Origin: Panonychus citri
Taxonomy: Eukaryota > Arthropoda > Arachnida > Trombidiformes > Tetranychidae
NCBI RefSeq assembly: GCF_014898815.1
Contig: NW_026515541.1
Location: 2,542,001 to 2,606,000 of the forward strand
Reading direction: 5' to 3'
Length of the DNA: 64,000 nucleotides
In this document: positions 11,663 to 24,677 of the stretch, piece after piece
How positions within the stretch are numbered: the stretch's first letter is position 1
How the letters are laid out: every line of letters starts with the position of its first letter
Notes under the pieces: model-generated
What the model was told of the DNA's origin: nothing
The model's input: only the letters and a program-made list of their open reading frames with translations
Database searches by the model: none
Position numbers and translations under genes: made by a program

Positions 11663-13456
11663 TTATGTTGATTTAACATCCTTGTAAAATTGATCTTTGG
11701 TTATGCCTTTTCTTGGCTCATTGAAAAAAGTTAATTGACTATCAAATTTGATGATACGATTTAATCCTTTCGCAGAAATTTTTTTAAGCTTTTGGAAATA
11801 TCGTAACAGCGCAATTGTCATGGACCCACAAATCAAGGAGAATAAAAAAATCAACACAAGATGTAATTTGGTTAAACTAAATCCCGAACCTCGGGCAATT
11901 AGAATTCGATAACCTTCAACAACAATAAAAGCGGTTTCGATGATCTGATGAGTTGCTGTTCTATCAATTTCACAATAAATCTCGGAATCAGTTTCATTAA
12001 TTATCGTTAATTTAGTCTTCAAACAGCCCTCACTACCATGGTCTGTGTTAAATTCAATGGTATATTCATAATCGGGATGAAGGTTACGAATAAAAATCGT
12101 TGTATTATCAAGTGTAAACTGGGCGGCGGTCACAACCGGATCAGGTCTAATGGTGTAGATTAAATTGAAATTTCGGTTCTGTTGTTCTGTAAATGGGAAT
12201 CCATGGCTTTCCAGAATAATAGACAAACTGAAACCTTGGGTAAAATTAATTTGACTAATATCAAACAGATCAAATTGAGGGTGTGGACACTCAATATAAT
12301 AATCGTATTTTGAACAAGATAAACTCGTCGAATAGTTGACCGAATAATTATTTTGGTCAACAAAGCTTATTTTGGTATCGTAAAAAGGAATCAAATTAGT
12401 ATTCGTGATAATTAATGAGTTATTGATCTTTGGAAACACGTTTTTTGGCATAACACTCAAGTTACTTGGCATTTCGCTAATATTTCCGGCGTTGTCGCGA
12501 TTTGTCATAGTCCCGAGCAGATCTGAAACAATGACTGCCAATCTAGTGAATCGTGAATCCGAGGGATAACAAATAAATTGATTGTCCATATGATGATAGC
12601 AATTAATATTCGTTATTATGAGTCGTGTATGTTCAAAATCGCGAGGTTGAGATGAGATAACTGAAATTCGTGAAGGGTGACCTCGTATTAACAAATAGGG
12701 AATAATTTTATCCATATGACATGGTAGATGAACGGTAACCTCATTGACACCAATTAACAGAACTGAATTTGATAGGGTTGGTCTCTTAATATAATCCAAA
12801 TGAAATCCGATCCGATTAACGACTGCATCGGATTCGCGAATCGGACCGACAAATGAAAAAAAACACGAGATGAGTTTGTCGGCTAATTCATGGCCACTTA
12901 CAACTCTGCCTTGTATTTCAGGTCCCAAGTTCCTATCGACTCGCACAGAATATGAAATACTACCTGGTAGATTCTCTAAATGATCAGGAATTTCATATCT
13001 CATTACGATCAATTGATCGCCTACGAATGGACTCCCATCGTATGTCGCTACGATACAATAAAAAGTAATGTTATGATCATTTGACCTCAAACGATATTGA
13101 CTTGGACAACAACGAGATCCCGTCCATATGCAATCAGAGTTTCCCTCGCTCGCGACAACACAAGATCGGCAATCAGAGTACCTGGAACAAGAATTAATTA
13201 TTGAACCATTTCCCGAACATTGTTCACTCCATAAGTCTTTTGATGATTCAACACCGTTGATATCAAATTGTAATAGTGAGTGTGAATAATCAAATGTAAT
13301 TACCATCGAAAACATAATTAGAAACAATTGTAAATATGATAATTTAAATCCGTTGTGAATCAATCTGATCAATTCGTTGGATGATCTTAATAACATTATA
13401 CCAATAAAATGACATTGATATGAAATTTTAAACGATCTAGAAAATAATTGATTCAA
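11663..13456 (-). CDS. Single-pass membrane glycoprotein with PSI domain
   Basis: Single-exon 597-aa protein. A hydrophobic segment at residues 40-55 probably serves as signal peptide or anchor, so the true start may be an internal Met (for example residue 21, 48 or 51). It is followed by a cysteine cluster at 80-117 (C80, C90, C96, C99, C109, C116/117) with the CxxC...CIW spacing of a plexin-semaphorin-integrin (PSI) domain. A long ectodomain with several NxS/T sites follows; the stretch ending near residue 515 resembles an IPT/TIG-like beta domain (weak). One transmembrane helix lies at about 533-555 (LVLIFLFSLICGSMTIALL) with a roughly 45-residue basic cytoplasmic tail. PSI plus IPT-like layout recalls plexin or MET-type receptors, but there is no sema domain or kinase. 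Function is unknown; probably a cell-surface adhesion or receptor molecule. Confidence 0.7.
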   Translation of the reverse strand: MNQLFSRSFKISYQCHFIGIMLLRSSNELIRLIHNGFKLSYLQLFLIMFSMVITFDYSHSLLQFDINGVESSKDLWSEQCSGNGSIINSCSRYSDCRSCVVASEGNSDCIWTGSRCCPSQYRLRSNDHNITFYCIVATYDGSPFVGDQLIVMRYEIPDHLENLPGSISYSVRVDRNLGPEIQGRVVSGHELADKLISCFFSFVGPIRESDAVVNRIGFHLDYIKRPTLSNSVLLIGVNEVTVHLPCHMDKIIPYLLIRGHPSRISVISSQPRDFEHTRLIITNINCYHHMDNQFICYPSDSRFTRLAVIVSDLLGTMTNRDNAGNISEMPSNLSVMPKNVFPKINNSLIITNTNLIPFYDTKISFVDQNNYSVNYSTSLSCSKYDYYIECPHPQFDLFDISQINFTQGFSLSIILESHGFPFTEQQNRNFNLIYTIRPDPVVTAAQFTLDNTTIFIRNLHPDYEYTIEFNTDHGSEGCLKTKLTIINETDSEIYCEIDRTATHQIIETAFIVVEGYRILIARGSGFSLTKLHLVLIFLFSLICGSMTIALLRYFQKLKKISAKGLNRIIKFDSQLTFFNEPRKGITKDQFYKDVKST

Positions 13457-16400
13457 TTTGTTTCATCATAATAACTAATCAAGATGAAAGATAATAAAAT
13501 TACAAGCACAATTACAGTTACAATTAGATTTAAAATCCGACGGTTGATCAAAGATACTGACAATTATTAATCAATTAATCAACCAATCAACTTTTTGTTT
13601 ACAATCATTTTTCAACCGTTATTCAATCAAATCTGCTCTCGATTTGTATTTTCAACTTTTAACAATTAATAACAGTTCGCTTGATATTAACATTGATTAC
13701 TACAAACCTTTTTGTTGATTGTTGTTGTTGATTATGTACAACTAATTGCAATCAAATTCCTGTACTTTGTGTGATTTGCCTGGCACTATTATTAAATTGT
13801 TCTCACAATTAACCTCAGCAATTGTAGATTAGTTTAAATCAACTGGATTATCATCATGAATAATTAACAATCAACATTAACACAATTTTCCCTTAATTGG
13901 GTCAAACCAAATTAACCATAATTGTGATATTTTACCAAAGGTAAAAGTTTTTGATTAAAACAAGTTCACCGAATTATAATAAATTGTAATAATACTTGAT
14001 GATGATCAATTTAATCATCACAATTAAATCAATAATTTCCTTTTGGTAAACTAACAGTTTGGAGCCAATTGTTTTCCTAACATTCAATGTAAATCCTATT
14101 GATTAGTTAACTAATCATCAAATATAATAATCAATATCGATGACGATGATGAAAACAAATGATTGAGATTTGATTACAATCTAAGGTGTTGAAAGTTAAT
14201 TGTGATCACGTTCATATTATTATTAAACTACAATTTGATTTTTCTCTTCCCCTCTTAATTACATTTATTATTATCTAAATTGTTGTTAATGATAAAAAAA
14301 ACTTTTCATGTAGACATGAAGTGAAAATCTTTCAATTGTTGTGGTCATTTAAGTTGATTGACCCAACTTGTTGACCACTACCAATCAATCATGTACCTGA
14401 GACATGATCCATTGATTTATTAATTGTATGGACATTGGTCCAGACTTGAAAGGTTATCAAACAATCAACAACAATCAAAAACTTCACCAAACAATTTGAT
14501 ACATTTCAAAATATAATTTTCTATTCCTGATTAATTGTCCAATCAAATTGTTACACTTTTCTAATTGATGATTAACTTTTCCTTTTCTATTTTTAGATTA
14601 ATTATCTTACAACTAGTTAATTAAACCCATTGTGAATATGATTAATTTAAATTGCAAATGATACATATCAGTTGATTAAGCTAATTGATTTTAAAGGTTA
14701 AACATTTTTTTGGTTAATGATTAACAATTAAAGATAAATTGATTAACCTTAAACTGTATCACCTTGAAAATAATCAATTAAATTGTAGCTTTTAAACCCT
14801 TGTGTAAATGTTAAAAGTTAAACTTAACCATCAACTTAATTATCCACACAATTTAGTTAATCATGTCGTGTTGATTGTTAATTATATTACTTAATTAAAT
14901 GGTAAATCTAAATGATAAATATTATTTCCTGTGGATGACAATATAACCATTGTTAATAATAATCAAGGTGAGAAAGGTATTCACTTAATTATATCAAACC
15001 CAATGAGTTAATGATAATTAAAAAGACAAAATTAATTGTTATTCAAATCACACAAACTATCAACAATCACCTTAACTCTGTAAAATTTAACTAATTAAAA
15101 AATGAAAGTTTCAGTCCAACAATCAACGAAAAAAGTTAATCATGACCAATGGTCTGGACATTTATCATCTTTAGCCAATAATCAATCCTTACCAATACAA
15201 AGCTCCATCATCCTCATCCTCATTTTCATCATCATCTCACCTTCTCCATCTAATTCAATTCCACTCTCACTCTCTTCCGGGCAACTCCTCGAAATGACAT
15301 TTAATTGACCCTCCCTGTTCATCTTCCGGTCTCTCTCTCTCTCTTTCTTTCTCTCTTTATTTCCTCTGTCTATTTATCATCATTCTCCTTTCTTTCCATT
15401 AATATCCTCTGTGTCTCTGTATCTCATTGCCACTCCATCTCCTCCTCTCACCTCCCCGCCGACACCTTAATCATGTTCATGCTTCCTTATTATTCAATAA
15501 TCTCACCCTTAAGATATTAAATTATCAACAATATACTTATAATGATTAACTAATTTTCTCATTCAAATCTTGCTCTTGCTCTCTTTTTACCACACAATCT
15601 ATTTAAATTGTTCACCCCAGACAAGATTGTTGGTTAGTTTTAATCAACATTATTAATAACAATCAACTAATCTAATAAAAGTTTCATTTACACTTTTTCT
15701 TAAACCCTTAATTGTGTTCAACAAACTCATTGTTTCCTTAATTGTGCTCATTGAAGTTATTGGCCGTTAATTACAAGTTAATTTACTAATTGACCAGAAT
15801 ACTTATTCATCAGATGGATATAAAACTTTTCCAAGCCAAAGAAAACCTTAGTAAGTACCCTTTAAGTTTACAATTAACTAATTGTTCTGTAAATTAATCT
15901 TATTCATAACTAAAATTAGTAAAAATTACCTTGACCAATACAAGTTCAGGTAATCAACTAAAGTTGATATTGAATTTAGGGAAAAAAGTTATTACAATAT
16001 AAACAATCACCAGAATTTAAATTACCTTGCCAATCCTATTCATTAAATGATAACCATAAGCATCAGAAATGATGTATTATCATAACAATTTAACCTTGAC
16101 AATTGAACAATCAAAGTAGCAAACAAAAAAAGACTCAACCAATGTAAAAGATTCACCACAATTTATGGATTTAATGACAATTAATAAATTCCCCATGGAT
16201 CAGATGATAATAAGTTCATTACAAATCTCAGTGTAATCATCTCATTGGTTTACAATTATAATAATAATAATACAGCAAAACAAAATTTAGAATCACAATT
16301 AGCCCGTAACGAGAAGCCATATTATCATCAATTTGATAATCATAACAATCAAAAATTGTTTCCAGGCTTCTGATCAATTAATCGTTGATGTTTGTGTTGA

Positions 16401-17479
16401 ATTAATCAGAGAGTGAAATTGTTACTGATTGTTACGATTAACAATTTGATAGATTGAGCAAGTTACTTATTAATGATATTCAATATTTCTGGTTAGGGTT
16501 AAGTTCAGCATTGAGTCAGGTCAATTAATCTAATAGCTTATTATTAATTAAATACATTAATCTGATTTGATTGTTTTCTCTTATTGTTATTATTATGTTT
16601 TCCTTTGGTCCAATTTACCCACCGGTGGTAAATGGCAAGAGGAGGAAGAGGAGGATTAAGTGGATGATAGATTAATATTATTAATCAATTGTAATTGTAA
16701 AAACAACATGAAGTCAATTTGATTAACTAATATTCATTTATATTTATTGAAATGAGAATCAGGAAAACCTCAGGATATTGACTCTTACATATTGAGTTAT
16801 ACCATTGAACTGAACAACAATTCAGTTAAATTGTTTATTATTAAATTATCTCAATTTGCAAAAGTGATAAAGTTTCAAAAAATTCAAGCGCCATTTTTGT
16901 TGTTGGTGTTATATGAGTTACTTCAAGTTATACATCCTGATTAATTGACTTTTGCTTGATATTCATAAACAGATAATAATACAAATCAACTCAACCATAA
17001 TGAACAATGAATTTGGACAATTTGTCCTTTAACAATTAACTTTCATCATCAACATTATCATTGTTATTGTTGTTATATTGTCATCATTATCAACTAACTC
17101 CCTTTAACTATTAATACTTAGTGAGTGTTACAATCAACTTTAATTTTCACTTGGTATATATAAACAATTTCTTGTATTTCAACAAATCATTTGCTTAATT
17201 GTTAATGGATGATTATCATCAGTATTATTAAATTGTGCTTTTACAATCAACTGCAAAATTTAGCTGAAAAATTGTGATAAAATGTGTAACATTTTGTGAA
17301 AGTTAATTGTTGGATAAACTTCTTGAATTGACTGACCACTCGAGTCCAAATACTCAATGTTTTCCTGTAATTAGTTTGATTACCATTTTGATTTGATTGA
17401 TTTTTTGTGAACACAATCAATAAATTTATATAATCTAAATCAACATCAAGTTGTGTTAATCAATTGATAAACAATCAAC
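13457..17479. other. AT-rich intergenic DNA with pyrimidine-rich block
   Basis: About 4 kb with no supportable exon. A pyrimidine-rich block (CTCT/TTCT, about 15185-15470) opens short frames on the plus strand. Their products are Ser/Leu/Ile-rich translations of simple sequence and are not called as genes. The final part probably contains the promoter of the mucin-like gene starting at 17480. Confidence 0.5.
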
Positions 17480-18654
17480 ATGATTAAAACTCATTTACCA
17501 GTTCAAATTGTCACTCACTTTTTACTTGCAGGTAAGAAAATTATTGATTAATTTAATTGTGTGTAATTATATTGATTTTTTCTTCTGAATCTTTAATTGT
17601 TATAGTTTTTTACTCAATCAACATATCATCATCTTCATCTTTTGCCTTTAAATCAAGCGATTTGTTGGCTTCAAATAGAACCAGCGGATTAAATAGTTCA
17701 ACTGAATTTACCACTGATTTAGAAACTCGATTAAGTGAAGATGACCCTTCAATGACTAACGCAACGTCGGACATACCGATTTGGGACAGTTCGAACATCG
17801 AAAATGATTCAATTAATGAAACACTTAAATCACTAATTGATAATATGGATAATATAACAACACCAGTTTTCATGGTACCAGATGAACTTGATGATAGTAA
17901 TGCAACAACATTAGCATCTAATGATAACATGGCTGACATGATAACAACACCAACCACAACTACAACAAGTGAAAGTCCATCCAATGAATCAGTTTCAATG
18001 TCCACACCCTTAGGGTCAATGAATGAATCTAAAGTGATCTATGAAACAACTACCGAGACAATTAAAGTAGTTAACATGGATAAGCATCTTAATGAGGCTG
18101 ATAAGTCAGGAGTTGGGGGTGGATCAAATGATGAAGATTCTGAACTACTTCCGGTTGAAAATCAAGCATCTCGAGTTGCATGTACTCTTGAGGGTGATCT
18201 GGTTTGCAATGGATTAGCACCAACTTGTTATGGATCGGGTAATATTCAATGTGACCTGAAAAGCCAGGAATCAACAACGGGAACACGGAAAAGATCAATG
18301 ATTAATCAGAGATTCACATCGGATGACCAGTGTCACATGGTAGGTGACATAATTTGCAGTCCAATGGTCACTTCTAGTCTATGTAAAGGGTCAGCAATTT
18401 GTAAGGCTGATAAAATGGAGGAAATTGTTGCTTATAATTATTGGCAAATCTTGTTAATTGCTGGCGCTCTTGCGATTATCTGTGTAACGATAATTGTAGT
18501 TGGTATTGTAGGATATTTCTCGTAAGTATATCATCAACAATTAGTGGACAATTAACATTTACAATCGGTATCCTTATTCATTTTCAGATGGACAAGATAC
18601 AAAATCCGGCCTGAAGCTAATGGTCAAGGTAATCAGGCTTCAAACAAAGCTTAA
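17480..18654 (+). CDS. Mucin-like single-pass membrane protein
   Basis: Three exons: 17480-17531, 17606-18521 and 18588-18654. Intron phases and GT/AG signals are consistent, giving 344 aa. Exon 1 plus the start of exon 2 forms a signal peptide (MIKTHLPVQIVTHFLLAVFY). Residues 25-205 are Ser/Thr/Asn-rich with many NxS/T sites and a TTPTTTTT run, so probably heavily glycosylated. Two related cysteine segments follow (VACTLEGDLVCN...TCYGSGNIQC and DQCHMVGDIICS...LCKGSAIC), which look like a duplicated four-Cys motif. A transmembrane helix (ILLIAGALAIICVTIIVVGIVGYF) and a short basic tail encoded by exon 3 end the protein. Starting at the ORF's internal codon instead would lose the signal peptide. 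No named family is recognised; a surface mucin or adhesion molecule is an inference. Confidence 0.75.
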
Positions 18655-19545
18655 TTACTCAACAATTAAAATGAAGAAAACAACAAACTGTGATCAAGCC
18701 TGAAAGGTCATTTAAAAAAAAAGACAAACTTTACACCAACAATTACTAATTAATTAGTAATTAATTGCCATGATTTAAGACTCCAAACTTGCTTTGATTT
18801 GATTTAAGATAATGTTTATACATCATTTAAATAAAAACAATATCATTAATTTGTCACTAATTGTAAACAATTTAATTTCGCACCAATCACATCTCCAACT
18901 AATTATCATTACCCGCCAATTTATAACAATCATAATATATAAAAAATCAAACAATTATTAAAGACAATTCAATCAACCCTCTAATTGATCATCTTATCAG
19001 AGGTAATTAAATTGTTGCCAAACAGTTGTAACAATCAAATTAGATTTTATCTAAAATAATCATTTTCACTGATGATGATTGTGATAATCAGTTAATCAAA
19101 ATAAATTGGGAAAAAAATCAGTAAGTATATTTTATGGTGAACATGGTATTCAAATTGTTATTTAAATTGCTAAATTATTAAAAAATATGATCTACATTCA
19201 GGTCATATGGGTAATTAAATTTAATTGTAGATAATCTAGAAAGTTGTTAACGGCTTCTTAGTTATTGCCATGGAAAACTAAATGTATTAATTTAATTGTT
19301 GTTTATTTTTTCATCCTTGAGATTAAAATATCAGCAAGATAGAGCACCAGAAAACGTCACGAAAAACACCAACAGTATTAATTGTTACAACGATAATTGA
19401 TTGCTAATGATTTAATTTCGTTGGCACATTGGTTAGGTACGAAAACTAAAAATAATCAGGTTGATAATTAACCTGACAATTATATAATATCAAATTTCCC
19501 TCTACATTTACCGTTGTGATTGTGATTAAATCAAGTGAGCAAATT

Positions 19546-19584
<39 letters not shown>

Positions 19585-20008
19585 GAGATGAAAAGAAAGA
19601 GGATGAAGATGAGGGAGTCGAGTGAGAGTAATAAAGATTTACTTTCATGAGTTTCATTTGATTTTCATGTTAAATTGTTGCCAATTGAACTAAATTAACA
19701 CAATTTTTAAATAATTAATCAACTCTAACCTTTCATTGTTTTATAATCTGTTACCATTAATTTACCGTTAGTTTTACTGTTGTTTTTTTAATCCTAATGA
19801 CGAGATAACAAACACTATTGAATTTTAATGTTAAATGTTAAATTAGATGAAATTAAACAATTAACTAACTAATTAACAAGGAAAAAAGTCCCATTTAAAT
19901 ATATAAAAAGTAATTAAAACCAAATTGAATCAACAAGTTTTTATGTAATACAAACGTTTTTGTCTGAACGTATCATCGTCGTCATCAGTAAATTGTAAAT
20001 CGTTAATC
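18655..20008. other. Intergenic, upstream region of GGT
   Basis: 3' flank of the mucin-like gene followed by the upstream region of the gamma-glutamyltransferase gene. Apart from the GA microsatellite listed separately, nothing coding is seen. Confidence 0.5.
19549..19581 (+). repeat. (GA)n microsatellite
   Basis: An uninterrupted GA dinucleotide run of about 16 units, followed by more GA-rich DNA to about 19628. It lies some 430 bp upstream of the GGT start. GA tracts can bind GAGA-type factors in arthropods, but a regulatory role here is only a guess. Confidence 0.9.
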
Positions 20009-23000
20009 ATGTCGTGTTTTGATTGTGATGAATCGATTGGCCATAAATCATCTCGATCTAATCGTGCTGTTCATCGTCTTCTATTGGCCTTACTAACGGT
20101 CTCAATAATTGCCGCTTTAGTGCTATTTGTTACTCTCTATGCTTCATCTTCATTTGCTCAAGTTAATTTTTTGGGTAAATTTGTTTCTGATCAACAATTA
20201 GGAGTCTACAATCAAGCAGCCATTTCAACGGATGGTCCTGGTTGTGCTAAATACGGAAGGTAAGCTTAATCAGTTTGATTAGATTGCAACAATTAACGCT
20301 CATTAAGAAGATGAAATTAAATTGGAGACAAAAAGTTTTTCCTCCTCATTAAATATTACCTAATATTAGCCAATACTATGAACTTGCCTTTTTAATTGCG
20401 ATCAGCAGCAATTTAGATTAGCATAATTGTGGTTAAATTAATTGGGATAAATTGGGTTGGTTAGAGTTTGAATTATGTACAATTATCATTAATTTCTGAT
20501 TGATTGTTAACATTAATCAACTGTAACTGATATTAAACAGATGAAATTGTTGTTAATCAGATGATTAAAGTTAATTGTGATCATGAAAAAAAGTTTAATT
20601 CAATTTTTTGATTGAAATTGAAGGTGATAAATATTATTTTCTTATTCAATTTATTTTTAATGAAACATTAATCACAATTAATCAAATACAATGAGTACTT
20701 TTCAAGTTATTGATTAGCTAAATTGTTGAGTTTCTGTTTAAATATTACCAGAATTAATTGTCTACAACTTTGAGTTACAATTAATTAGGTGTTTACTTAA
20801 TCAACTTATGTGATTTTCACGTGAAAATTGTGATTCTACGTTTTTAATTTAGTTAATCAACTAATTGTTGTTTCAATTGACCATTGATTGTCTGGTTCAA
20901 TCAATGAACTCGATTGGAATTGGTTGATTTTCAATATCTAATTAACTTGATTGATTTCAAATTGTTACTCTTGATTTTTATTGATTGTCAATTGATTGTT
21001 AAAAAACACAAAAAGTGAATCAAACAATTTAATAATTGTCAGTAGTGGTTAGATGATGGATACCAGAAAAATTAACTGATTGTTATCTTTCATAAGGACT
21101 GATTGTATAATATTAATGTATTAATGGTGATCAATAGTTAGGTAATGGTTGATAATGATTACAATTAATAAATTGTTATCTAATCAACAATTTTTGTGTT
21201 TGCTGTTAAATTGAAATTGTTTCAATTTAATTATTGGTATTTTCAATGATCAACAATTTAAATAAACAATTAACTATGTTTTCCTAGTTTTGAAAAGGTT
21301 TAATTGTCACACTTGCTTTTAATTGTTCACAATCAACTAGGCTTAATTGTGTTGTATTGTTTTATGATTAAAATGATGTCAATGACCTTCCAATTGAAAT
21401 AATTAGACACAATAAATGAAAACAATTACAATTAATTCAGTTATTGACATAATAACAAATCAAGTTTACCTGCTTTCGTTAATTTAGTTGATTTTGATTG
21501 TGATAATTAATAATTCATAAGTTTCATTGTTAATTTAATGTCATAGATGAATAAATGATTCAATGTTGATTCAGTTTAATTGTTGATTAAAAGCTGATGT
21601 GTTTTATATTTGATGAAAATATTCAATAATTGTGACAATTAACTTATTATTGAAAAATGTAACTACAATTTGTTAATTGTTATCACCCAGTGAGTTTCAT
21701 GATTACAAGTTAAATGTGAAGACTTCAAGGTAATTAAAAATAATGATTAACTTTATCAGTTAACAATTAACTGTAAATTTTTAATCTTAAACTACATAAA
21801 TGAGTGAGAAATATTTTAATTATGTAATTTAATTGTTACAATTAACAGTAACAAGTAACATGCTTTCACCTTGTGATTTTGATTACTGTTTGATACACAT
21901 GAACTTGAATAACAATTAACAATTAGTTTGTATTAATTTTGATGGTTTAACATACATTTATGATTAGATTAGTTGAAAATCAGAGTAATTAATTGATCTA
22001 GTGAAAAATAAACAAATAGATTAACAATTTAAGTTCAATTATTATTAACATGTGATAGATTTTCACAATTAACCTTCTTGATTAGTTGATTGATTTCAAT
22101 TACAACTTCAATTTGTAACTTTCGTTGACCAGAAAATTATTGGAACGCAATGGGACTGCAATGGACGCCGTGATCTCCGTGCTGCTTTGTATGGGTGTTG
22201 TCATACCCGAAAGTTTAGGACTTGGTGGGGGAGTTTTCATTGTTTACTATAAAAAGTAAGGTCATGGTAATGGTCAAGCGGTCAGTTGGAAATTAAGTGG
22301 ATCTATTTTTTTCGATTTTTAAATTTACAGAGATGAAAATAAGGCTTATGTCATCGATGGTCGGGAAACTGCCCCAGCGGCGGCAAAAGCGGACATGTTT
22401 GCCGCAAATCCTAAAGAATCAGTCAATGGTCAGTATTTAATCATTCGATTGGTCAACGTTATGTTAATTGGCGTTTGTTGGTTGTAGGTGCAAAAGCAAT
22501 GGGTGTTCCTGGAGAACTGGCAGCTTATTGGAGAGGTCACAGTGAGTTTGGTCACTTGAAGTGGTCAGAACTTTTCGAAGGTGCGATCGATATCGCCAGT
22601 AATGGTTTTCCTATGCACGATCATCTCTACGAAGCATTTAGAAAGAGTCAATATTTCAGGAATGATCCATTAATCCAGTAAGTCAACAATTTAGGTTTAA
22701 TCTGTTGCAATTAATTATTTTCCAATCCAAAGAAACTTATTCACTAATCCAGCGACTGGACAACCGTACAGACTTGGTGAGACCATGAAGAGACCTGATT
22801 TAGTGAAGACTTTTAATAAATTGAAGGAAACTGATGTTAATGAATTTTATCGAGGATCCATGGGGAAAACTCTGGTCAAAGAGATTCAAAATCTTGGTGG
22901 AATCATAACTGAACAAGATTTCGCTGATTATCGTGCCAACTTTTACGAATCAGTTAACATAAGTTTACCCAATGGATTAAGACTTTACTCTGTTGACCCT

Positions 23001-23949
23001 CCCGGAAGTGGACCTTTACTCGGTTTCATTCTGAATGTTTTCCTACGTACTGGTAAATTAAATCCTAATGTTGGTCAGTCTCTTGAAGACTCAACACTTT
23101 ATTACCATCGATTCATTGAGACTTTAAACATGCTTATGCCACACGAACGAAACTTGAAGATCGTAGTTTTGGTCGAATTGAGGAAACTCTCAAGAAATTA
23201 TCATCACCCGAATATGTCCAATCCATTGTGAGCAAGATTAACGACGAACGGACTTACCCGGTAAATCATTACGATGGTTCCGTTACAATCACCGAGGATC
23301 ATGGCACCTCTCATGTCTCAGTAGTTGATCAATATGGTAATGCTGCGGCTGCAAGTTCAACCGTGAATATTTAGTAAGTTTTATCAATATAATCATATGA
23401 TTATCAGAATCAGAATTTGAGTTTTAATTGTTTTGCATTCACAGCTTTGGGAATGGGATCGTCTCGCCATCTACAGGAATCATTTTCAACGACGAGATGG
23501 ATGATTTTTCATCCGCTAATTTAACAAACTCTTACGGTGTTGCCCCGTCAGCTTTTAATCACATTGAACCAGGAAAACGACCTTTCTCATCAATGTGTCC
23601 CTCAATTATTGTTGACAATTCAGGTCAGGTTATGATGACCGTTGGTGCAAGTGGTGGAACTCAAATCACTACTGCAGTGGCTCTTACAATTGTCAGAACT
23701 TTGTATCTTGGTGAAAATATCAAACAATCAATTGATGCCCCTCGAATTCATCATCAATTTTCACCCAACACAATTAAACACGAATCTACTTTTCCTTCCA
23801 ATATACTCACTGAATTGAAAGAGAAAGGTCATGATACAAGTGTCATCACCGGAAGGTCATCAGTTGTGATGGGGATAAGTCGCAATGCTGCTGGACAATT
23901 GACAGCGAACTCAGATTATCGTAAAGGAGGATCAGTAGACGGATTTTAG
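20009..23949 (+). CDS. GGT: Gamma-glutamyltransferase, type II membrane (one frame break)
   Basis: Six exons: 20009-20259, 22133-22255, 22331-22428, 22488-22677, 22733-23373 and 23445-23949. All phases agree. Intron 1 is 1.87 kb, far longer than the others. The protein would be about 602 aa. There is an N-terminal cytoplasmic tail, a transmembrane anchor at about 22-44, NGTAMDAVISVLLCMGVV, the GLGGGVF segment, DGRETAP, and in the small subunit SSTVN (catalytic Thr codon 23360-23362), FNDEMDDFS and GASGGTQITT. Known role: cleaves glutathione and gamma-glutamyl conjugates outside the cell, and self-processes at the catalytic Thr. Odd: within exon 5 at about 23126-23128 a three-A run is one base short of the frame needed to continue; homology resumes at once in the next frame. 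Everything else is intact, so an assembly indel or recent null allele is likelier than an old pseudogene. Confidence 0.9.
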
Positions 23950-24677
23950 TGACAATTTAACGAATACTTTTTAGTATGTCAACTTTGTAAATTACAATCG
24001 AAACGAAGTAAATTAAACTTTTTCGTTATTTATTGAACAATCAAAATGTTTGTGAAAAATTTATCAACTATCATTCAACGAAATCCATAGGCACCTTCAA
24101 CTTGAAATCTTTTCTCCAATTAACAATCAAGGAGGAAGAGGAAATGGATTAAATATTTCTCTTCTGCGACAATTAAGCTCCTTGTACTCTGTTGAAAACG
24201 AAATGCTCAACAGTTTGGTCCATCAAAAAAAAAACGATGTCAAAAGGAGTTTTCATCATGATAATTGTCATCTCTCTGCGACCTTTGGATCGCAAGCGCT
24301 TGATTGTTATTAGGAATTTTGGGAAATTATGATAATACGTAAATTTTTAATTACCACTAATTGGATAATTTGGTTATTTGGTTATTGATAAAATCAATTA
24401 ACTAATAGATTTACAATTAGATAATAACGATTTAAAATCTAAACAATTTCATTATTATTATTTACTAGTAAATAATTAGTACAACTAAAGGCGTTGTTTT
24501 TTTCACCAATAACTCAGATTATACGGTAGTTAATTTTTTTACAAATCTTATCAATTAACCGTTTATTTAACGATAAATAATGAAATATTTTATATTGATT
24601 TCTAATTAAATTCATTCACTATTCAACTGCGTTGACATATTGACACATAAAAATCATCATCATAATAAACATTGAAA
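23950..24677. other. Intergenic region
   Basis: GGT 3' flank and the upstream region of the apple-domain gene. An A-run lies at about 24226. No gene is seen. Confidence 0.5.

Noticed and set aside
15102..15520. Two overlapping plus-strand frames with signal-like hydrophobic stretches
   Set aside because: They translate a pyrimidine-rich CTCT/TTCT tract; Ser/Leu/Ile-rich low complexity only.
17610..18005. 131-codon antisense frame over the mucin-like gene
   Set aside because: Mirror of Ser/Thr-rich codons giving Val/Ser/Leu; a shadow of the real gene.
23110..23240. Programmed frameshift or micro-intron in GGT
   Set aside because: No GT-AG pair or slippery-site arrangement at the break; a missing base in an A-run is simpler.
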